Assembly: GCA_036785705.1 (NCBI GenBank)
Contig: JAWUZG010000173.1
Span: 1,597,001-1,661,000, forward strand
Source of the DNA: Acanthornis magna
Taxonomy: Eukaryota > Chordata > Aves > Passeriformes > Acanthizidae
DNA length: 64,000 nucleotides
Direction: 5' to 3'
Made by a program: the position numbers and the translations under genes. Positions 1-32,720 of this stretch are shown in pieces. Positions within the stretch are counted from its first letter, which is position 1; each line of letters starts with the position of its first letter. The notes under the pieces were generated by a model. It worked only from the letters and a program-made list of their open reading frames with translations, did not search any database and was not told where the DNA came from.

Positions 1-1247
1 ACCAGTCAAATGTTTTGCCTAAAAAGAAAGATAAGAAAAAGGTCCTGTACCAATCTTTCTCTACCAGCCCCATTCAATCACAGACTCCTTGTTCCAGTTT
101 AAAATATAATTTAGTTCTCATACCTGCCAAGAAACTCTAATCTAGGGGAAACCCACATCAATGTGTCTAGTGCAGACAGAAGCAGCGGAGCTCTAAGCAC
201 CATTTCCACCTGTGCTGGCTGAGCACAAGGAACCAGCTGCTGGAGGGCTGTATCTGCAACCTGGGACAGACACAAATAAACCTGCCCCTGTCTTTCCCAA
301 TCCCCTGGGTGAAATACTTTTCCCAGAAAAGTCAACATTAATGCAATGAATGGAGTTTCTTAAATGAAACTCCCTTTAGTTTACAGGGAGTTCAAAGCCA
401 GCTGAAGATGGATTTGTAGCACAACACCAGAGCTAAGATTTCTGTCACTGCTGGTGACTTGTCCCTATTTTTTTTAATACCAAATGCTTCCTGTGGCATA
501 GCACATGATAAAGAAACGCAAAAATGGGCTCCTAAATCCCCATACAGGCACCTGCCAGACCTCAGCGAGCCTGGCTGTCAGCTCAGTGGGAACAGAAGTG
601 TTCCTCTTCCCAGAAATGATGTCTTGGTTTGGGAGACTTTGTTCCACGTGGGCTGATCCAAGGGCAATGAACACAAAGATAAGAAAACCAGGAACCCAGA
701 GGACAACAGGAATTCACTCAGATCCACCCCAGTGCTTCTAATCAAGGCCTCAGAAGTAAATACCAGAATTTGCTAATCAACAGCTGTTGGTATACTGATA
801 TTATTACGGTTATTTTTAGGTGCTGTTCAGTGCAACGCCTTTCGCAGAGGGTCTCACCCAGAACAGACAAAGAATGATGTTAGTCTCTTTCACCTTCCAA
901 GCATATTTCTCAGCACAGCTTCTTAAAACTGCCTCGCTTGGCTGGAAATAATTTCTCTGGTTGACAACACTTTGCTGTTATTTACCCACATTAATACCTA
1001 TATTAACATCCTCTATGTAAATAGGCCAAAAGTTCTCAGGTTTTAGAGGTGCCCACACAGGTGCTCTAAAAAGTCTCTGCAGGTGAAGGACAACCACAGA
1101 CAGTCTGTCCAAATAGCTTGAAAATCCTCCAAATGATGACATTTTCCATCACTCCTCCTGCTTCAGGTCCCCACAAGATCACAGTCTCATGAGCCCCCTT
1201 AGCCATGTTCTGTAAATAAGTCTCCAACAGAAGTTCTGCTCTGCTCT

Positions 1248-1442
1248 GCCCAGAGCAGCTCTGCCGTGGCAGCTCTGTGGCTGCCCCATATCTGAAGTGC
1301 TCAAGAAGAGGCTGCTTGGACAGCCTGGTCTAGGGAAAGGTGTCCCTGCCGGTGGCAGGAGATTGGAACTAGATGTGCTCCAAAGTCCCTGCCAATCCAA
1401 ACCATTTTGTGATTCTGTGATTCTGTGATTTTATGATTTTGT
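1248..1442 (+). mobile_element. CR1 LINE 3' end
   Basis: Begins with the GCCCAGAGCAGCT block and carries the GTGTCCCTGCC and GGAACTAGATG blocks typical of the CR1 3' UTR. It ends in a GTGATTCTGTGATT-type tail of about four degenerate 8-base units. 5'-truncated, as most CR1 copies are. Confidence 0.85.
1410..1440. repeat. GTGATTCT 8-mer tail of CR1
   Basis: GTGATTCTGTGATTCTGTGA followed by TTTTATGATTTTG, the 8-base tail repeat made by CR1 retrotransposition. Confidence 0.85.
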
Positions 1443-4400
1443 TTATCCAGAAGGTTACAGTGACCCATTGGCTGAAGAAGGAAATAAAGAAACAATGTTT
1501 TTGTTATCTCAAATGTTTAGGTTGTTTGCTAATTGTTTTGTCGGTGATCAAATGCAAGGTTAAGTGACACTAACCAGAGCAGAATACAAAGCACTGAGCC
1601 AACCTAAATAATCTCTGAAACAACAGCCAATGGAAGTACTGAGAGATGCTCATGAGAAGATAAACAAAGCTCTACAGATCCATAAGATGGATGACTTTTT
1701 GTAATTAACATTAGGAGGCATTGCAGAATGCCTACAGAATTGCAGAATGGTTTGGGTTGGAAGGTAAGAATCTATCAGCCTGAAACAAAACTTCACCTAC
1801 CCTGAGGGTGAGAAGAAAGCAGCACTGCAGTGAAAGCTGAATTAAATGTGCTGATACATTAGGAAACATTCACTACATGATTAAGGATCTCTTTATTCCT
1901 TCACTAACGAGGCCTTTATTTTATTTAATTACATTGAATAATTTCAGCAAGCAATTTGTCAATAGAAATGCCTTGCAGATGAGCCGCAGAAAGCAGGGCT
2001 GGGTAGCAAGCACAGGCTGAAGAGGAGGATCAATAGCTGCAGTGCAGCTTAGGACAGTGTAAAGAGCTTTGTTTAGGCTTCTTTTCATTCTTCTAAAAGC
2101 AGCTTGGTACTAATTTTTTTCCCTGATCAATAAATATCCATGTTAAACAAATCTCTTTAAATCCAGCTTAACAAGAAATGTTTGCAAGAGCTCAAGGCTA
2201 TGCTGTGAAGCCACAATAGGTATTTTGAAATTTTGTTATGAAATATTCCTGTGCAGATGAAGTCTGGGTCTGACAGTGGGACTAAATGTCACCTAAGACT
2301 CATAAAAATTATCTGTAAATATATGGTTGGAACCCTAAAAGAGGTTCAAAACCTGTCACCCTCTCTGGAGGCAGATAATCCCAAATTCCTCAAGACTGGC
2401 GTACCCCAATGATGCAAAAGCCCAGGCTTTCCATCCCCCTAAAACACCTTCCTAAGCATTTGATAAGCAAATTTTCTCTGTGGTAGGCACATTTCTGCCA
2501 GACACTCTAGCCAGTACTCCATGGGTTGGGTTGGCTTAAGAAAGAGCAAAATCCAATCAGCCCACAAGAGAGAAAGTCCAAAAGGAAGTTCTAAAGTCTC
2601 AGGTATAAAACTTTCAGACATTAACACCTCAGCTGCCACCTTTGTCCCAACACAGACTGACAGCTTCCTTTCAGTACAGGTCCCTCAAAACAGAAACCTT
2701 GTCATTTTGCATTAACCTTAAAAAAAGGCTATCATTTTGGATGTTTCAAAGAAGCAATTTTGCAGAAATTAGAACTTTAGTATTACAAAATGATCAAAAA
2801 CCAAATATGTAAAATACTCAAAACTGAATTTTGTGTATTTTACATAACTTCCCAGAAAGTTTATTGATTATGTAAGGCAGACACAAGGTAACAAAACACA
2901 TGTAGAAAATATCTCTGCACGGATAATTATCTCACAGGATAATTTAAGAGACCAGAGAAAGGTGCAATGCACTGCTCAGAGCTTCTTTTTCTAAAAGGGC
3001 GATGGTGCTGCAATAACATAAACATTTATAGTGTATTAGTAGCAAACAAAGAGACAAATGTATTAATAGTGTATAATTCTCTTTCAAACATAGCTGTCCA
3101 CACACAGAACAGTTATTTTTTCAGCATTTTTTTACACAACTGGAACATACTTAAATCGAATTCAGTTCAGTTCCTTTTATATAGATACTGTAACAAACTG
3201 GGGTGGATTTTTGCACTGATTTAAATTCACTACTTTGTCCAAGACATAAATCCCTCAAACCAACACAAGGACTTTGCTGTTATGGCTATAAAAAAAAGCC
3301 CATGGTAGCTCTGTACTTACACTTTCGGGCCAGGGTCAGGACCAGCCTAACTTGTACAACTAACTTCTACGCAAATTTTAGGTGTTCACACAGCCAATCT
3401 CTCAGTTAAAGAGCCTGAAAACCCTGGACAAGACAAGCCAGGCTTACCTGCCACGTGGGACTGATTGAAAATATTACTTTTGAGCCTCAATTCTCAGGCA
3501 AAAATTCCAGTTCTGTTGTTTAATTTTACCTGCCTGTTCCTGGATCTTTTTAGCCAGGCCTGCCAAAAAGGGGATCAGCTGACAAGAGGGATAAAACATT
3601 ACCACAAACTTTATGAGAGAACATTTGGGGATATGCACAACCAAAATGTGCATTTGTATGTTCTAAATAATATATGCTCTAGGACTCAAGACTTTTTTTT
3701 GTAAGTACTTAAAAGGAAGCAGCTGTGGTTACATACCCAGTGTCACTCAGACTCAGACACTCCCAAGTGCCTATTGATCACAGCCCAGAGCTCTCCAGTC
3801 ACACGGAGAGGCTTTTCCAACATTTGTCCCCATGGCAACTTCGTAAGATTCAGCCAAAAATCACTAGTCTTGGAAAACAATCCATGAATGAAGCCTGTGG
3901 TTTGTGAGTGCAGAGCCCTCTCTGGCTCCCAGACGGTTTCGGGTGCCCTGCTCTGCGCTGTCACACTGCAGAGCTGGGCAAGAGTCACTTCAGGAAACAA
4001 ACCACCTCTAAGTCAAATTTCAAGTTTTGCCACTTGAAATGCTGCTGAACTGCTGCTCACACAAGGTCATTCTTGGGAACACCTCCCACTGGGCTCCAAA
4101 AAATGACTCCCAGACCATGGCTTGAAGGTCCCTGGAAACAGGACTGCTGTCTTCTCCTTTTCTGACTCCAAGACTGAGCTCCTCTACATGTGAGAGGGGA
4201 ATAGACCCACTTTGGTCCATGTGCCTTTAGGGACAGGGGTATCCAGAACACTTTCAGTGCTATGAGGATCAGCAGCTCCTCTCCTGAGCATCCACAGTTG
4301 TTACACCACAAATGTTACCTCCCTTCCTCATCCTCTCCTGCTTGTCTTGCTCCCAATGCACGTCCTACCCAGTTTGAGGACAACATGATGAACTGCCCCA

Positions 4401-4843
4401 GTTCCAATCTTCTGTACTAAACTGTGTTAAAGAAACTGAAGAATTTTGTCCCTCAACTTTTCAAAGTCACATTTTATACCAATAAAATCCAACATTCCTA
4501 TTTATGGAGTGTCCTTCTAAGCACCAGATGTTTTAAGCACCTTACAGTTCCAGGCTGAAAACCCTTCTTAGCTTAAACATAGTAAATAACTTGCCTATAA
4601 ACTCAAATACTCCATTTTAAATATTAGCAGCTGGTGCAATCAGCATATGTTGACTTTATTATGGATTATTCTCATGTGACACAAATAGCAAGAATTGAAG
4701 AGTTTAAAAGTAAAAGCTCCAAATTAATCTTTAAATGCTTTAACCAAATATCAAGGCTTTTTCTGCAGAAGTCTAAATAAAATCTTTATCTGTGCTTAGA
4801 AGCTCATGAAAATGTATTCAAAATGTACTCTCTGGATCTCTTA

Positions 4844-25529
<20,686 letters not shown>

Positions 25530-25805
25530 GGCTGCAGAGAATGCCTCCGGGAATGCCGCCGGGAACGCCGCCCGGAATAACGCAGCGAGCGCCCGGACCC
25601 ACACCCTGCCGACCCCCGCGGAGGCACAGGCGCGCCCCGCCTCCCCAGCGCAGCCAATCGGAATGTCGGAAGGTGAAAGATTGACTGGAGACCTGCCCAA
25701 TCACGAGTAGAGCAGCGTGGGCGGAAGGCGGCGCTGGGCCAATGGGCGCTGGGCTCGCCTGGGTGGTGCGGGGCGGGGGGCTGGAGCGGTCTGGCCCCGG
25801 AGCAA

Positions 25806-25985
25806 TCCAAAACGACCGTAACCAACCCAAAACAAGCCAAACCAGCCTAAACCAAACCACACCAACCGAAAACAGGCCAGTCTAACCAAATCAACCCCAA
25901 ACAAGCCAAACCAACCCAAAATACGCCAACCCAACCCCACCACAAGCAAGCCAAAACAGCCCAAATCAGCCCAGCCCAGCTCACT
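25806..25985. repeat. AC-rich degenerate tandem repeat (CCAAAC/CCAACC-like)
   Basis: About 180 bases made of variants of an AACCAAACC-type unit with almost no T or G runs on the plus strand. The minus strand is correspondingly GGTTTGG-like and open, giving spurious Trp/Phe/Gly/Leu-rich ORFs. It borders the KATNAL2 promoter on its upstream side. Confidence 0.75.
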
Positions 25986-26270
25986 CCAGGGCTAAACATA
26001 CCCAGCTCAGCCACAGAGCTGCGGTGAGGAGAAGCAGCAGAGTGCAGTTTGCCCCTCACATCAAGGATGCACCAGTGGGCATTAAAATGGAGACCACCAC
26101 TCTGAGGGAACACAGGGCTGTGAGAAGCGCTGTCTTCGGAGCACAAGTCAGCTGCCTGGTTGCTGCAGCCTCCTGGGATCAGGGTGTGAATTATTGGAGG
26201 GGTGAATTGTGCCTGTTGGACGTGGTCTGGCTTCAGTCCAGCTGAAGGAGAACCTATGATCCTACAAGAC

Positions 26271-26413
26271 AAAACCTAAAGCTCAGTCTCAGGACCCCTC
26301 CCAAAACTCCTCTTTTGTGAGGAATCCTGTGCTTTTCACACACAGTGGGAAGATGAATTGATGGACGCATGCACAGCACCTGACAGCTTTACAGGAATGG
26401 CTTTTATCATCCC
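26271..26413. repeat. Direct repeat, copy B (about 140 bp)
   Basis: Second copy of the repeat at 24831-24972, starting AAAACCTAAAGCTCAGTCTC. Similarity stops after the CATCCC near 26413, so this is not the edge of a larger tandem duplication carrying exon 1. Confidence 0.75.
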
Positions 26414-26484
26414 TCTTCCCAAATCCACCAGCTGCTTAGTTCTTGGAAAGGGTAATGACCAGGTTCTCATATCCATGCAACACA

Positions 26485-26580
26485 GCCTTCCAGTGGAAGG
26501 CATCCCTGACCATGTCAGGAGGATGGAATTGGATGAGTTTTAAGGTCCCTTCCAATCCAAAATATTCTGGGATTCTGTAC
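26485..26580 (+). mobile_element. CR1 LINE 3' tip
   Basis: GGAAGGCATCCCTGACCATG followed by GGAATTGGATGAG and CCCTTCCAATCCAAAATATTC is a diverged CR1 3' end closing in GGGATTCTGT. Confidence 0.78.
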
Positions 26581-27734
26581 CACACTTGCTTAGCATCTCA
26601 TCCTCAAAACCACGTTTTTCTAGACATTCAGATCTTCCTCCAAGCGTACTCCTCAGTATCACTGTCAATACCCCATAAGGCCTTGTCCTTTTGCGATCAC
26701 TCTGTTCCTGCTCTGGAATGGTTCCCCAGCTCTTTTCTTAAATTTTCCCAATCTGGTACCTGCCAACACAGGCTTCAGTGTGTATTCATAGCTCAGGGAG
26801 CTGTGCTGCAAATGTAATATGCTTTCATCCTGTCAAGGATGTAATTTAATACATCTCTTTTTTATTACCTTTTATTATCTTTTTATTTGTCCCATAAAAC
26901 ATGGAGGTTTTTCAAAGTGGTTCAGATTAATGTTCCTCTAACTTAGGTCCCCTCCTACCAGAGTGAGTGCTTAATTTTGTGACCTTAATCTGGTAGTAGA
27001 GTGGGTAATACGTTTGTTTTTCCATTATTGTGGGCTTCGTTTTTTTTATGGCTGTGGAAGAGAAGCTCCTGTAATTGAAATTAGGATTCAAGCCATCCCA
27101 AGTTCATCACTTTTGGGAGAATAGCCTGGGCTCAGGGCCGTGCTTGACTCGAGAGTTTTCCACCGTTACTGTTAAAGGGGTAGTGCTACCTTAATATGTG
27201 GTTTTCTATTGTTTTGATGGATAAAGAGACTCTTCAAATCCTTGGAACAAAAATTGAGGGTAATTTTCACAAAAACTGTCCATGGAGGTAAATGCTCACC
27301 CACAGTCAGGGAGGCTGTGTTCAAGACTGTGAAATCTAGGCTTATGTCAATGGACATAATTTAATAAAAATAATAATGATCAAGTAAGCAACTTTTATAA
27401 CAAGATTTAAATATTTTGCTGTTGGGCTTGAAACCAAAATATAGGTGTATCACCCTGATATGTTAGGATGGACAGGCAAAATAATTATTTCATCCTCAAA
27501 ACTGGTTAGAATAGATATATGTATGGGAATAAATGAGGTTTCTAATTTGGATTTTTCTGCTAAACTTTAGTGTGTCTATTAAGTCTGAGATCGAGGGACT
27601 TGTATATAACTAACTTCATCATATGCCTTGACAGAAGAGAAGATTATGTGTCCCATCCAAACTCTGTTTTGCCAAACAGCTGGATAGAAAGTGCCGATAC
27701 AAAGCAGACACGTACATTCTTTCTTTCCAATATG

Positions 27735-27890
27735 CAGAATCAGAGAATCACAGGATACTTTGAGTTGGAAGGGACCTTAAAGACCATCCAGTTCCAATGC
27801 CCTGCCCTGGGCAGGGACACCCTCCAGTAGACCAGGTTGCTCCAAGCGCCATCCAACCTGAGTATCCAACTCAGAGTACCTTAGAGCCAG
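27735..27890 (-). mobile_element. CR1 LINE 3' fragment, minus strand
   Basis: AATCAGAGAATCACAGGATA, TTGGAAGGGACCTTAAAGAC and GGTTGCTCCAAGCGCCATCC are the reverse complement of CR1 3' blocks. Intergenic, between the KATNAL2 and PIAS2 promoters. Confidence 0.85.
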
Positions 27891-30689
27891 AGCCCCCATT
27901 TTTGTCGTCAGCACCTTGATTAAGGGTGTCTTCAAACCTCTGTGCTTTGGCAGCTCTAGATCTCACACAAGAGGGTTGTAGGCACTGACCAGCACTTAAA
28001 TATTTTTGCCATTCACTTATAGTGTTACCTTAAAAAGTACATGACTGTGGGGTAGGAGAGATGATGGAGAAGCCTAAGGCTGACCTCATAAAATTCTTTC
28101 CTTGAAACAGCACACACAAAACAAATCTACTTTCCACCCAGTCACCCCAGCCGCATCCCTACTTGCAGTTCACACTCTTATGTCTATTAGCAGCTGGTTA
28201 AGCAGCACAGGAGGGGTTTGATGAGGTATAATGCTGATAAGAGCAATTGCTGCAAGCTGTGAGCAGCTGTAGGGTGGTTTTGTTTGTTGTTTTGATTTTC
28301 CTGTTTCTTTGGTTTTTTGGTTTTTTTAACTGAAGCATTTGTGGAAGTCTGGGAGGGTTTATTTGGATGTTCAGATGTCTTTCCGTAGTTAACACAGCTG
28401 TGGGAACAGGCAGTGCTTGTATGGACATACTGTGCATAGCACCAGAAAGATTACTAGAAAAGGTTGCAACCAGACGGGCTTTTTTTTTTTTTTCCTAATA
28501 AGCCTCACTTTAGGGGGCAGATTGCTTAGCACCTATAGGCTCATTCTTTACCCTAATTCGAGCCTATTGGGGAAATAAAAACCCCAGCTGACTGCTTCTG
28601 CGATAACCTGGGAGATAGGAGTATACACTGGGTGCCTGGGGAAGGTCTCCTCTAATGGCTGATGCTGGACCGAGTTTAAAGGCTTATACTGAAAACACAC
28701 GAAATCCTAAAAGAGAGAGCCTAGGAAATGGTTCGGGAGATGGAGTAGCAGGTTTAGAGGGGAGAAAGAAGGGAGGAAGAAAGGCGTATTGGAGACGGAG
28801 GTGCAAGAAGAAGCAGAAGTCTTGGAACTCAGAAGAATCTCTGACATTGGAGGTAGGTTTCTTTGAAGTTTGGTGGAAAGAGAAATACTGGAAATGTTGG
28901 AATTTACCTAAGATGACTTGGTAGGTGTGGAGTGTAAGTCTGGAGTTGATATGTATGTGAGAAGTTTTGATAAAACAGCGGGATTTTTAAGAACTAGAGC
29001 AAAAGGGGAGACTGATTCTAGTTACTGGAAAAACAGAAGAGGGAGATTTGAAAGAAATTTTTGTGTGGAGAGAACGGAATGGGAGAGGAAACACCTGTGC
29101 CCTAAGAAAAAATTGAGGAGGACCAAACGCATGTTTTTGGTTTTTTTGGTTTTTTTTTTTTTTAAAGTATAGGGCCCCAGAGATGTGTAGTAGAAAGGTT
29201 GTGAGGGAAAGATAAAGGAAAACAATATATTATGAAGGAACACGGCAGTAAAGGAATTGGGGAAAGCTAATATGTAAACTCTTGTTATCTTATGCATGTG
29301 AGGTGTATAAAAGTAATGTTTGCTCTTATCCCTGCAGATATTGGGGATGAGATGAATGGAAAGGTTGAAAGATGTGGTTATGAAGTGAGAGGTGAGTGTA
29401 CACTAGAAAAGAGCTGCCTGGCTCTGATGTGAGCTTGAACACTGATGTCCTCCCCGGAGTGTTTGAAGGAAGGAACACTAGAGGGTTTGCTGAAAGAACA
29501 AAAGAGAAGCCTTTGGTCTGGTCATGCTTTAATGATCTAAGAGAGTCTAACCTGCAGCTTGCTGCTTTAGTCTGGTATTGAATTAGAGGGAAAAATAAGC
29601 ATTTGATGGACTTAGGAGTTGAACTCATGCAGTGGCGTGGCAGATGGCATGCTTTATTAGCCTGTGGATTCCTGGTTTTGACTTACAAAAGGGGTTTTAA
29701 ATTAACGAAGTCCTTATGTTTAAATCTTCAGGGAAATGGGTGTCATAAGACTAAGCACAGAAGCTGTTTGTGCAGAGGACTAAGTATAGTGAAAAACTTC
29801 AGCACAACTAAGGGTTTATCTTGGAATAAATAGTAAATAAAAAGGAAAGGCTGTCTCAGAAAGCTGTTGCAAATTGCAACTAATGATGTTAATTATTGAG
29901 TTCCTTGGTGTAGTTAAGTGCCCATAGCTCGTGTGTACAGCAGGGATCAGTATCCTCTAGGAAAGCTCAGCTGTTCCCAGAATTGCCTGCCAGCATCCTT
30001 CCTCACAGAGCCTGCTGCCGACGTGGCCTGTCCCTTGGCCCATTAAGTTACTGTTGTAGTTGCTGCTCTGGATCTGTCCATCGTACAAAACCAGATGCCT
30101 TTTGGTTAATACGAGCAAATATGTTTTGTATTTCAGGCCTCTTTTCTTTTCCAGTGTCTCTTCATCTTCTTGTTCGGGTTGCATTGGCTGCTTGCCTGTT
30201 TGTTGGCTGAGTCTTTGCTATTTTTCATTGCAATAAATCGGTTGTTTGGTTTTACAGCCAAGTTGCCGATGAAACTGAATATTGTGAGTAGGTAATTATT
30301 GTGACTAGGTAATGATCTCTGGCTGCTTTTGAAAACAATATTCTCGGCTGCACCTCAATGTTTATTTTTCTGTAAATGTCTCAACATTTCCTTTCCAGCA
30401 GGAAACCCATTATCCAGTTTTTGAAGCTTACTGCTGGTGACATTTTCCCTTCATTTTTTATTAATAAAACGTGCTGCATCATCATTATAACACAAATTAT
30501 GAGTGCTTTTGATTGGGTGGATAAACTGGGCTGTAAAATCTACAAGCTTTCTATTTAATCCATTTCAATTGCAAACTGGATTATGTTTTATTTATTTTAT
30601 TCTATGATATGCTCATTTGGTTGTTTTTTTTAAATTTATTTTTGTTCGTTTGGTTTGGTTTTTAATAGAACAATTCAGTTAAAGAGTGG

Positions 30690-31200
30690 AGTGTTAATGC
30701 TGGAGGGGAGGGAGCACAGCAGGTGTGTCCAGGTCGGGGCTCCTCAGTACAGGAAAGACAAGGAGCTACTGGAGAGGTCCAGTGGTGGGCATAAGGATGA
30801 CGAGGGGTCTGGAGCATCTCTTATGATGAGAGACTGCAAAATATGGGCATGTTTATCCTAGAGAAGACTGCGAGGGGATCTCGTTAATGCAGATAAACAT
30901 CTCAAAGGCGGGGTGTCCAGAGGAATGGTGCGGGAGTATTTCAGTGGTGTCCAGTGACGAGATGAGGAGCAGTGGCCACAACTAAATCCCAAGAAGTTTC
31001 ACCTCAGCATGAGGAAGAACTTCTTTACGTTGAGGGTGGCACACCTCTGGAAGTGGGAGTCCAGGGAGGTTTGGGAGTCTGCTTCTGAGAGACCTTCCAA
31101 ATCTACCTGGACAAGTTCCTGTGTGACCCCGCCTTGTGAGGGGTTTGGACTGGGTGATCTCCAGAGATCATCTTTATTTTGTGATTCCATGATCCCTCCG
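30690..31200 (+). mobile_element. CR1 LINE 3' fragment
   Basis: About 510 bases with AGCACAGCAGGTGTGTCCAG, AGAAGTTTCACCTCAGCATG, AGGAAGAACTTCTTTACGTT and GGTTTGGACTGGGTGATCTC, ending in TTTGTGATTCCATGATC. An older CR1 subfamily than the copy at 12.8 kb. It lies just before the minisatellite. Confidence 0.87.
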
Positions 31201-31295
31201 GGATCATTTTCAGGACCGCTTGAATTCTTCACACCCCGGAGCTGCCGCCGGAGTTCCGTGGAGTTGAGGCCAGTACCTACAAGTGTGTGTGTACG

Positions 31296-32282
31296 CAGCT
31301 TTCCCCTCAGGGTCCCCGGTGTGTCTGTGCCACCATAGCCCACTTTCCCCTCAGGGTCCCGGGTGTGTCTGTGCCACCCCGGGCCGGCTTCCTCTCACGG
31401 TCCCCGGTGTGTCTGTGCCACCATAGCCCACTTTCCCCTCAAGGGTCCCCGGTGTGTCCGTGCCGCCCCGGGCCGCTTTCCCCTCACGGTCCCTGGTGTA
31501 TCTGTGCCGCCCCGGGCCGGCTTTCCCTCAGAGTCCCCGGTGTGTCTGTGCCCCTATAGCCCACTTTCCCCTCAAGGTCCCCGGTGTGTCCGTGCCACCC
31601 CGGTCCGGTTTCCCCTCAGGGTCCCCGGTGTGTCTGTGCCACTATAGCCCACTTTCCCCTCAGGGTCCCCGGTGTGTCTGTGCCACCATAGCCCACTTTC
31701 CCCTCAAGGTCCCCGGTGTGTCCGTGCCACCCCGGTCCGGTTTCCCCTCAGGGTCCCCGGTGTGTCTGTGCCACTATAGCCCACTTTCCCCTCAGGGTCC
31801 CCGGTGTGTCTGTGCCACCCCGGGCCGGCTTCCTCTCACGGTCCCCGGTGTGTCTGTGCCACTGTACTCCGGTATCCCCTCAGGGTCCCCGGTGTGTCCG
31901 TGCCGCCCCGGTCCGGTTTCCCCTCAGGGTCCCCGGTGTGTCTGTGCCACCCCGGGCCGCTTTCCTCTCACGGTCCCTGGTGTATCTGTGCCACCCCGGG
32001 CCGGCTTCCCCTCAGGGTCCCCGGTGTGTCTGTGCCACTGTAGCCCACTTTCCCCTCAGGGTCCCCGGTGTGTCTGTGCCACCCCGGGCCGGCTTCCTCT
32101 CACGGTCCCCGGTGTGTCTGTGCCACTGTACCCCGGTATCCCCTCAGGGTCCCCGGTGTGTCTGTGCCACTGTAGCCCATTTTCCCCTCAGGGTCCCCGG
32201 TGTGTCTGTGCCACCATAGCCCACTTTCCCCTCAGGTTCCCGGTGTGTCCGAGCCACCCCGGGCCGGTTTCCCCTCACGGCC
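31296..32282. repeat. Minisatellite, 22 units of 43-45 bp
   Basis: Twenty-two tandem copies of a unit built on TTCCCCTCAGGGTCCCCGGT followed by GTGTCTGTGCCAC and a variable end. Two main end types occur: CATAGCCCAC and CCCGGGCCGG. They recur in ordered sets, pointing to higher-order duplication. The unit lacks stop codons in all three plus frames, so long spurious ORFs run through the array. It abuts the PIAS2 promoter. Confidence 0.95.
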
Positions 32283-32720
32283 CCCCGCCCCTCCCTGCCG
32301 CCCTTCCCGCCGGACCGCCCCCACCGTCACGTGCCGGGAGCGCGCTCCGGGTGCGCGATGATGGTGGCGCCAGTGGCCGGCGGCGGCGGGTAGAAAATGG
32401 CGGATTTCGAGGAGCTGCGGGTGAGGAGGAAGGAGGGAGAGAAGAAGTGGCGGGGGCAAGATGTCGGTACTGGGGGGCCCGCGCCATCCCTAGGGTGAGA
32501 GGGAGGGAGGGAAGGAAGGAGCGGGGCCACCTCGACTTCCCGGGGATCGGCGGGGTCTGCCCGGGGAGACCCTCCTTGTCAGTGCCCGGTTTCTCGGCTC
32601 CGCCGTGTGGGTTGTGCTGCTGCTGCTGCCGCCGCCGGGGGTGTTCTGCCCGCTCCTCCCGACATTTTGAAGCCGACTCGGCTCTGCCGAGCGGCCCCAG
32701 GGCTCGCATGGCTCCTGCTG
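32255..32720 (+). promoter_or_regulatory. PIAS2: PIAS2 CpG-rich promoter and first-exon region
   Basis: Very GC- and CpG-rich block around the PIAS2 ATG. It has an E-box TCACGTG (CACGTG at 32328-32333) about 65 bases before the ATG and a YY1-like AAAATGGCGG overlapping the start codon (about 32394-32403). No TATA box is seen. A purine run (GAGGGAGGGAGGGAAGGAAG) and a CTG/CCG triplet run near 32610-32640 lie in intron 1. Confidence 0.75.
32397..32420 (+). CDS. PIAS2: PIAS2 coding exon 1
   Basis: Encodes MADFEELR, identical to the conserved vertebrate PIAS2 N-terminus, followed by the donor GTGAGG. The ATG lies in AAAATGGCGG in a CpG-rich block, and an in-frame TAG just upstream supports this start. 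Confidence 0.93.

Larger units (their letters stand above)
25986..31295. other. Intergenic spacer between KATNAL2 and PIAS2 promoters
   Basis: About 5.3 kb with no recognised gene. It holds direct-repeat copy B, three CR1 fragments, short poly-T runs near 28480 and 29150, and a purine-rich stretch at about 28600-29250 with an unassigned plus-strand ORF (28655-28924). Confidence 0.6.

Noticed and set aside
111..338. 75-codon minus ORF at the left edge, first thought to be a gene fragment
   Set aside because: No match to the missing KATNAL2 C-terminal exons or to neighbours such as HDHD2 that I can recognise; kept as intron.
1725..1766. GCAGAATGGTTTGGGTTGGA-like remnant
   Set aside because: Looks like the tip of a minus-strand CR1 tail, but it is only about 25 bases and has no further CR1 sequence.
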